From: Streptomyces chromofuscus
GTDB lineage: Bacteria > Actinomycetota > Actinomycetes > Streptomycetales > Streptomycetaceae
Assembly: GCF_015160875.1 (NCBI RefSeq)
Contig: NZ_CP063374.1
Span: forward strand, 1,550,001 to 1,614,000
DNA length: 64,000 bases
Reading direction: 5' to 3'
The translations under genes and the position numbers were made by a program. The notes under the pieces were generated by a model. That model was not told the DNA's origin. It saw only the letters and a list, made by a program, of their open reading frames with translations, and did not search any database. This document shows, piece by piece, positions 58,901 to 64,000 of this stretch. The first letter of the stretch is position 1. Each line of letters starts with the position of its first letter.

Positions 58901-59119
58901 CTACTGGCCGCCCTTTTGCACGAAGGACCGCACGAAGTCCTCGGCGTTCTCCTCGAGGACGTCGTCGATCTCGTCCAGCACCGAGTCCACGTCGTCCGAG
59001 AGCTTCTCGTGCCGCTCCTTGAGGTCCTCCGAAGCCTGCGCCTCTGTCGCCTGCTCCTCGACCTCCTCGCTGCTGCGCGTCGCCTTCTGCTGTCCGCCGC
59101 CGGTGTCCTTGGCTGCCAT
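58901..59119 (-). CDS. pup: Prokaryotic ubiquitin-like protein Pup
   Basis: A 72-residue Pup ending FVRSFVQKGGQ. The C-terminal GGQ needs deamidation by Dop to GGE before ligation. Residues 20-60 form the coiled coil that Arc binds (EEVEEQATEAQASEDLKERH, EKLSDDVDSVLDEIDDVLEE). The family start is MAAKDTGGG at ATG 59119; the longer frame upstream is not used. It lies upstream of prcB-prcA and downstream of dop. Confidence 0.96.
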   Translation of the reverse strand: MAAKDTGGGQQKATRSSEEVEEQATEAQASEDLKERHEKLSDDVDSVLDEIDDVLEENAEDFVRSFVQKGGQ

Positions 59120-59299
59120 CACCCTCACCCCGCTCGGTTCGCCCGACATCTTCGGCATCCATGCCGATCGGTCATGATCAGACCCTACAAGCCGGGTCTG
59201 ACAATGGCCCCGCAGTTTCTCCAACGTACGGGGGCCACCTCGATGATTCCCGGGCGCCGGGATTTCCACCCGTGCGCCCGGCCCCGCCCGAGTACCCGC

Positions 59300-60811
59300 T
59301 CAGCCGCCGCTCAGGACCCTGACCAGGTCTTCGGCGGTGCGACAGCGGTCCAGGAGCTCCTTGACGTGATTACGCGTTCCGCGAAGCGGTTCCAGGGTTG
59401 GGACGCGCTGCAGGGAGTCCCGGCCGGGCAGATCGAAGATCACCGAGTCCCAGGAGGCGGCGGCCACGTCGTCGGCGTACTGCTCCAGGCAGCGCCCGCG
59501 GAAGTACGCGCGCGTGTCCTCCGGCGGCTTGGCCTTCGCCCGCTCGACCTGCTCCTCGGTCAGCAGGCGCTTCATCCGGCCGCGCGAGACCAGCCGGTTG
59601 TACAGGCCCTTCTCGGGGCGCACGTCGGCGTACTGCAGGTCGACCAGGTGCAGCCGGGCGGCGTCCCAGTCGAGGCTGTCACGGCGCCGGTAGCCCTCCA
59701 TCAGCTCGCGCTTGGCGACCCAGTCCAGCTCGCCGGCCAGGCTCATCGGATCGTGCTCCAGCCGGTTGAGGGTGTCCTCCCACCGCTGCAGGACGTCCTT
59801 GGTCTGCTCGTCGGCGTCGGCGCCGAAGCGCTCCTCCACGTACTTGCGCGCCAGCTCGTAGTACTCCATCTGCAGCTGGACCGCGGTGAGGGCCCGGCCG
59901 CTGCGGAGCGTGACGAGACGCTTCAGCGAGGGGTCGTGCGAGACCTGGTGCAGGGTGCGCACGGGCTGGTCGACGGCCAGGTCGACGGCGATGAAGCCGT
60001 CCTCGATCATGGACAGGACCAGGGCCGTGGTGCCCAGCTTCAGGTACGTCGAGATCTCCGACAGGTTCGCGTCGCCGATGATCACGTGCAGCCGGCGGTA
60101 CTTCTCGGCGTCCGCGTGCGGCTCGTCGCGCGTGTTGATGATCGGGCGCTTCAGCGTGGTCTCCAGGCCGACCTCGACCTCGAAGTAGTCCGCGCGCTGA
60201 CTCAGCTGGAAGCCGTGCTCGTGCCCGTCCTGGCCGATGCCGACGCGGCCCGCTCCGGCGAAGACCTGACGGGAGACGAAGAAGGGCGTCAGGTGGCGCA
60301 CGATGTCCGAGAAGGGGGTCTCCCGCTTCATCAGGTAGTTCTCGTGCGTGCCGTAGGACGCGCCCTTGTTGTCGGTGTTGTTCTTGTACAGGTGGATCGG
60401 CTGGGCACCGGGCAGCTGGGCGGCCCGCTCGGCGGCCTCGGCCATGATCCGCTCACCGGCCTTGTCCCAGAGGACGGCGTCGCGGGGGTTGGTCACCTCG
60501 GGAGCGCTGTACTCGGGGTGCGCGTGGTCGACGTAGAGACGGGCCCCGTTGGTCAGGATGACGTTCGCGAGGCCGATGTCCTCGTCGGTGAGCTGGCTGG
60601 CGTCGGCGGCCTCGCGGGCGAGGTCGAAGCCCCGTGCGTCCCGCAGCGGATTCTCCTCCTCGAAGTCCCAGCGGGCCCGGCGGGCCCGGTGCATCGCCGC
60701 GGCGTAGGCGTTGACGATCTGGGACGAGGTGAGCATGGCATTGGCGTTCGGGTGGCCGGGGACGGAGATGCCGTACTCCGTCTCGATGCCCATTACTCGC
60801 CGTACGGTCAT
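59300..60811 (-). CDS. dop: Pup deamidase/depupylase Dop
   Basis: A 503-residue Dop. [80 protein letters not shown] and [20 protein letters not shown] match the PafA/Dop fold. The extra loop around residues 35-80 ([20 protein letters not shown]) is a Dop feature absent from PafA. It deamidates Pup-Gln to Pup-Glu and can remove Pup. AAGGAGG precedes the ATG. It lies between arc and pup. Confidence 0.96.
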   Translation of the reverse strand: MTVRRVMGIETEYGISVPGHPNANAMLTSSQIVNAYAAAMHRARRARWDFEEENPLRDARGFDLAREAADASQLTDEDIGLANVILTNGARLYVDHAHPEYSAPEVTNPRDAVLWDKAGERIMAEAAERAAQLPGAQPIHLYKNNTDNKGASYGTHENYLMKRETPFSDIVRHLTPFFVSRQVFAGAGRVGIGQDGHEHGFQLSQRADYFEVEVGLETTLKRPIINTRDEPHADAEKYRRLHVIIGDANLSEISTYLKLGTTALVLSMIEDGFIAVDLAVDQPVRTLHQVSHDPSLKRLVTLRSGRALTAVQLQMEYYELARKYVEERFGADADEQTKDVLQRWEDTLNRLEHDPMSLAGELDWVAKRELMEGYRRRDSLDWDAARLHLVDLQYADVRPEKGLYNRLVSRGRMKRLLTEEQVERAKAKPPEDTRAYFRGRCLEQYADDVAAASWDSVIFDLPGRDSLQRVPTLEPLRGTRNHVKELLDRCRTAEDLVRVLSGG

Positions 60812-61003
60812 GCGGCCCTCCTTGCCCGGCGGCGCCCTCGGTCGTGGACGCCGCTCAGATACCGCTGGCGCTCGGTTGCGTGTGCGGTGCCCGTCCCCGC
60901 ACTGCGCGACTCGGCGGTACCGACGAGCCTAGAACGCCTCCGCGCCGGTGGGGAGATCATTTGCGTCATTAGCCTTGCTCCAGCCGTGGCCCGAAAAACA
61001 GTC

Positions 61004-61036
61004 GGCTGCGGGTACCCGCTGAGGGCACCCGCAGCC
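61004..61036 (-). terminator. Rho-independent terminator after arc
   Basis: GGCTGCGGGT (61004-61013) and ACCCGCAGCC (61027-61036) pair perfectly over 10 bp. On the minus strand the stem is followed by TGTTTTT (60993-61000). It starts 11 bases beyond the arc stop, so arc and dop are separate transcripts at least partly. Confidence 0.85.
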
Positions 61037-61046
61037 GCCCTGCCTT

Positions 61047-62813
61047 TTACAGGTACTGACCGGTGTTCGCCACCGTGTCGATGGAGCGTCCGGTGTCCGC
61101 GCCCTGCTTTCCGGTGATGAGCGTACGGATGTACACGATCCGCTCGCCCTTCTTTCCGGAGATGCGGGCCCAGTCGTCCGGGTTGGTGGTGTTCGGCAGG
61201 TCCTCGTTTTCCTTGAACTCGTCCACGCAGGCCTGAAGGATGTGGGAAACCCGCAGGCCCTTCTGGTTGTGCTCCAGGAAGTCCTTGATCGCCATCTTCT
61301 TGGCCCGGCCGACGATGTTCTCGATCATGGCGCCGGAATTGAAGTCCTTGAAGTACAGGACTTCCTTGTCACCATTGGCGTAGGTCACCTCGAGGAAGCG
61401 GTTCTCCTCCGATTCGGCGTACATGTGTTCCACAGCGGTCTGGATCATGCTCTGGACCGTCATGGCCTTGTCGCCACCGTGTTCGGTGAGATCGTCGGTG
61501 TGCAGCGGAAGGCGCTCGGTGAGGTACTTGCCGAAGATGTCCTTGGCCGCCTCGGCGTCCGGACGCTCGATCTTGATCTTCACGTCGAGCCGGCCGGGGC
61601 GCAGGATCGCGGGGTCGATCATGTCCTCACGGTTGGAGGCGCCGATCACGACCACGTTCTGCAGGCCCTCCACACCGTCGATCTCGGCGAGCAGCTGCGG
61701 GACGATGGTGTTCTCCACGTCCGAGCTGACACCGGAGCCGCGGGTGCGGAAGAGGGACTCCATCTCGTCGAAGAAGACGATCACGGGGGTGCCCTCGCTG
61801 GCCTTCTCCCTGGCCCGCTGGAAGACGAGGCGGATCTGCCGCTCCGTCTCACCGACGTACTTGTTCAGCAGCTCGGGGCCCTTGATGTTCAGGAAGAAGC
61901 TCTTGCCCGCGGCCTGGCCGGTGACCTCGGCGACCTTCTTGGCCAGCGAGTTGGCGACGGCCTTGGCGATGAGCGTCTTGCCGCATCCGGGCGGCCCGTA
62001 GAGCAGCACCCCCTTGGGCGGGCGCAGTTCGTGCTCCTTGAACAGGTCCGGGTAGAGGTACGGGAGCTCGACCGCGTCCCGGATGGCCTCGATCTGGTTG
62101 CCGAGGCCGCCGATGGCCTCGTAGCCGATGTCGGGCACCTCTTCGAGGACGAGTTCCTCGACCTCGCTCTTGGGCACGACCTCGTAGACGTAGCCGGAAC
62201 GGGGTTCGAGCAGCAGGGCGTCGCCGGGACGGATGGTGACGTCCAGCAGCGGCTCGGCGAGCCGTACCACCCGTTCCTCGTCGGTGTGCCCGAGCACCAG
62301 GGCGCGCTCGCCGTCCTCGAGGATCTCCTTGAGGGTGACGATGTCCCCGACGCGCTCGTACTCCATGGCCTCGACCACGTTGAGCGCCTCGTTGAGCATG
62401 ACTTCCTGGCCGCGCCGCAGGTCCTCGAGTTCGACGCTGGGGCTGACGTTCACACGGAGCTTGCGGCCCCCCGTGAAGATGTCGGCGGTGCCGTCCTCGT
62501 TCGCCTGCAGGAAGACACCGAAGCCGGCCGGTGGCTGTGCGAGCCGGTCGACCTCTTCCTTGAGGGCCACGATCTGGTCACGGGCCTCACGGAGCGTGTT
62601 GGCGAGTCGCTCGTTCTGTGCGGACACGCCGGCCAGGTTGGTCTGCAGCTCGACGATCCGCTCCTCGAGAATCCTCGTGTGCCGCGGAGAGTCGGCGAGC
62701 TTGCGTCGCAGGACGGCGATCTCCTGCTCAAGGTAGGCAATCTGCCCGGCCGGGTCGTCGGACCCGCGTCCCGGGCGGATGCCGCGGTTCATGTCGTCGT
62801 CGTGGGCTGCCAC
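61047..62813 (-). CDS. arc: Proteasome-associated AAA ATPase Arc/Mpa
   Basis: A 588-residue ATPase. The N-terminal coiled coil ([40 protein letters not shown]) binds Pup. Two OB domains follow ([20 protein letters not shown]). The AAA core has Walker [21 protein letters not shown], Walker [21 protein letters not shown] and the second region [20 protein letters not shown]. The C-terminus NTGQYL, with Tyr second from last, is the HbYX-like docking tail to the 20S core. GTG 62813 follows GAGGAGGTGAGG. It is the first gene of the proteasome set. Confidence 0.96.
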   Translation of the reverse strand: MAAHDDDMNRGIRPGRGSDDPAGQIAYLEQEIAVLRRKLADSPRHTRILEERIVELQTNLAGVSAQNERLANTLREARDQIVALKEEVDRLAQPPAGFGVFLQANEDGTADIFTGGRKLRVNVSPSVELEDLRRGQEVMLNEALNVVEAMEYERVGDIVTLKEILEDGERALVLGHTDEERVVRLAEPLLDVTIRPGDALLLEPRSGYVYEVVPKSEVEELVLEEVPDIGYEAIGGLGNQIEAIRDAVELPYLYPDLFKEHELRPPKGVLLYGPPGCGKTLIAKAVANSLAKKVAEVTGQAAGKSFFLNIKGPELLNKYVGETERQIRLVFQRAREKASEGTPVIVFFDEMESLFRTRGSGVSSDVENTIVPQLLAEIDGVEGLQNVVVIGASNREDMIDPAILRPGRLDVKIKIERPDAEAAKDIFGKYLTERLPLHTDDLTEHGGDKAMTVQSMIQTAVEHMYAESEENRFLEVTYANGDKEVLYFKDFNSGAMIENIVGRAKKMAIKDFLEHNQKGLRVSHILQACVDEFKENEDLPNTTNPDDWARISGKKGERIVYIRTLITGKQGADTGRSIDTVANTGQYL

Positions 62814-62983
62814 GGTCCTCACCTCCTCCAAGGGGAGCTGGACGCTTCCAGACCCTACCTGGGTGGGTGTCGATTGAAACCCCTAGATCACAAAGACTGT
62901 CGGGGTGTGTCCGATCTTCACCCTTGCGCTCTCCCTCACGCCAGGGGAATACCCAGCGAACGAGAGACGAAAGCGAGCGAAGG

Positions 62984-62989
62984 TAGGGT
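62984..62989 (+). promoter_or_regulatory. Candidate -10 box of the ferredoxin gene
   Basis: TAGGGT fits TANNNT and lies about 75 bases before the ferredoxin start, in the 250-base divergent gap with arc. No clear -35 is visible. Confidence 0.35.
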
Positions 62990-63063
62990 CGAAGTGTTCA
63001 ACACCCGTCATAGCTGGCCGGATTCCCGTGCGGCCGGGCGGGCAGACGGCAGGAGAGGTGACC

Positions 63064-63363
63064 GTGCAGCAGGAGGCCGGAGTCGACGGCGAGGCGCTGG
63101 AGGTCTGGATCGACCAGGATCTCTGTACCGGCGACGGCATCTGCGCCCAGTACGCGCCGGAGGTGTTCGAGCTGGACATCGACGGTCTGGCCTACGTGAA
63201 GAGCGCGGACGACGAGTTGTTGCAGGCCCGGGGGGCCACAACGCCCGTACCGCTGCCGCTCCTCACGGAGGTGATCGACTCGGCGAAGGAGTGTCCTGGC
63301 GAGTGCATCCACGTACGTCGGGTTTCGGACAGCGCCGAGGTCTACGGTCCGGACGCAGAGTGA
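63064..63363 (+). CDS. Ferredoxin
   Basis: A 99-residue ferredoxin. The cluster ligands are in WIDQDLCTGDGICAQYAPEV (CX5C) and DSAKECPGECIHVRRVSDSA, a 3Fe-4S or 4Fe-4S type similar to the ferredoxins that serve P450s. There is an insert between the two halves (DELLQARGATTPVPLPLLTE). The start is uncertain: GTG 63064 has AGGAG at a good distance, GTG 63058 is only two bases from it. It is divergent from arc; its redox partner is not known. Confidence 0.85.
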   Translation: MQQEAGVDGEALEVWIDQDLCTGDGICAQYAPEVFELDIDGLAYVKSADDELLQARGATTPVPLPLLTEVIDSAKECPGECIHVRRVSDSAEVYGPDAE

Positions 63364-63421
63364 CCCGATCTTCACGGCGTGTTACGACTGTCTGATTTCT
63401 CACATGTCCGGCTCGCGCGCG

Positions 63422-63991
63422 TCAGACGCTCCGGGCCCCGGCCGGTGAGGAGCGGACGAACGCACCGTTCCGCCACTGCCACTTCGCCCCCTCCTCCACG
63501 TCCGGGCAGCAGGTCGGGACGTCGGAGGAGGAGTAGCCGAGCAGGGTCGCGAGGACGGCTCCCTCGCGAACGGCGAAGTCGCTGACGGTGAACCGGTCCT
63601 TGGGGTCGACGAGCGTGGCCACCACACGCGGCTCGGTCCCGTCGTCGCTGTGGGTGAGGACGTAGACGCCGTCGGGTGGCGTGCTGATGCCGGCGTCGCA
63701 GTGCACCACGGCGACCGTTTCCGGCCGCCCGTCGCCGTCGAGGTCGCCGGACGCCTGCTTCTCCACCACGGCCTTCACGGGGCCGCATTCCAGGGGGAAG
63801 TCGACGCCCTCGACGGCGGGCGGTGCGACGGCCGGAGGCGTCGGACGGCCCGGCTCCTGGGCGGCGGTCGCCGAGTCCGGCGGCAACAGCGAGGACAGGG
63901 CGACGACACCGGCGACAGCCGTGGCGGTGGCGACCCAGTGGATGGGGCGCGTGTGCGTGTGCGCCAGTTCCGGGACGGCGGAGTGCTGCAC
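63422..63991 (-). CDS. Exported protein with a Ca-binding-type loop, possibly 5'-truncated
   Basis: A 189-residue protein as visible; the frame is open to the window edge, so the true start may lie outside. A hydrophobic segment (HWVATATAVAGVVALSSLLP) near the N-terminus looks like a signal or anchor. The mature part has VEKQASGDLDGDGRPETVAV, a FG-GAP/EF-hand-like DxDxDG loop, and Cys residues (LECGP, VHCDAG, TCCPDV) that could form disulfides. No named function can be given. Confidence 0.65.
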   Translation of the reverse strand: MQHSAVPELAHTHTRPIHWVATATAVAGVVALSSLLPPDSATAAQEPGRPTPPAVAPPAVEGVDFPLECGPVKAVVEKQASGDLDGDGRPETVAVVHCDAGISTPPDGVYVLTHSDDGTEPRVVATLVDPKDRFTVSDFAVREGAVLATLLGYSSSDVPTCCPDVEEGAKWQWRNGAFVRSSPAGARSV

Positions 63992-64000
63992 TAGGAGTGT

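Overview
The window is chromosomal DNA from a Streptomyces species. The evidence is the very high G+C, GTG starts and GTGA/ATGA overlaps, rare TTA codons, a conservon (rar/cvn type), a Pup-proteasome locus, and a gene order that, as I remember it, follows the Streptomyces coelicolor core from about the pheST/infC region to the arc/dop/pup region. I ran no database search. Gene names rest on motifs and remembered synteny.

Layout. 1-6800: end of a DMT transporter, a DUF1918 protein, a secreted GHL10 glycosidase, a 3-hydroxyacyl-CoA dehydrogenase, then a small membrane protein, a NUDIX hydrolase, a TPR regulator and a SpoIIE-type phosphatase; three of these last four carry a TTA codon. 7165-16119: translation block (pheS-pheT, orphan histidine kinase, SpoU-type rRNA methyltransferase, infC-rpmI-rplT), then DUF1844 and SseB proteins. 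16267-23025: a beta-lactamase-fold serine hydrolase, a membrane-anchored subtilase translationally coupled to a repeat-rich membrane protein, an alanine-racemase-fold aldolase/deaminase and a DUF2510 protein. 23047-28181: a gamma-glutamylation catabolic cluster (glutamine-synthetase-like ligase, aldehyde dehydrogenase, SDR, FadR-type regulator, C26 hydrolase). 28383-38396: LysR regulator with a frameshifted TDT transporter, a metal-receptor/XRE-cupin pair, a betaine-type ABC importer with fused permease and binding protein, a 5'-3' exonuclease, an iron-box-controlled siderophore-interacting protein and a pseudouridine synthase.

38390-43020 is a conservon (rarA-D type) with its P450; the P450 lacks the K-helix EXXR. 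43410-49430: DSHCT-type RNA helicase, lipid kinase, tatC-tatA, small proteins. 49427-63363: pafC-pafB, two FKBP prolyl isomerases, pafA, an MFS/LacI divergent pair, prcA-prcB, a decayed endonuclease VII gene, pup, dop, arc and a ferredoxin. Together these form the full prokaryotic ubiquitin-like pathway: Dop deamidates Pup, PafA ligates it to lysines, Arc unfolds the pupylated protein and PrcAB degrades it; PafBC is the associated WYL regulator pair. A secreted protein closes the window.

Four intergenic stretches exceed 300 bases (6773-7164, 14628-15023, 31759-32339, 43021-43409); none has a gene I can support. I found no tRNA, rRNA, CRISPR array, insertion sequence or prophage. The most unusual points are the EXXR-less P450, the probable AUC start of infC, the 36-bp repeat array inside the protease partner gene, the broken endonuclease gene within the proteasome locus, and the 14-bp duplication that breaks the TDT transporter.
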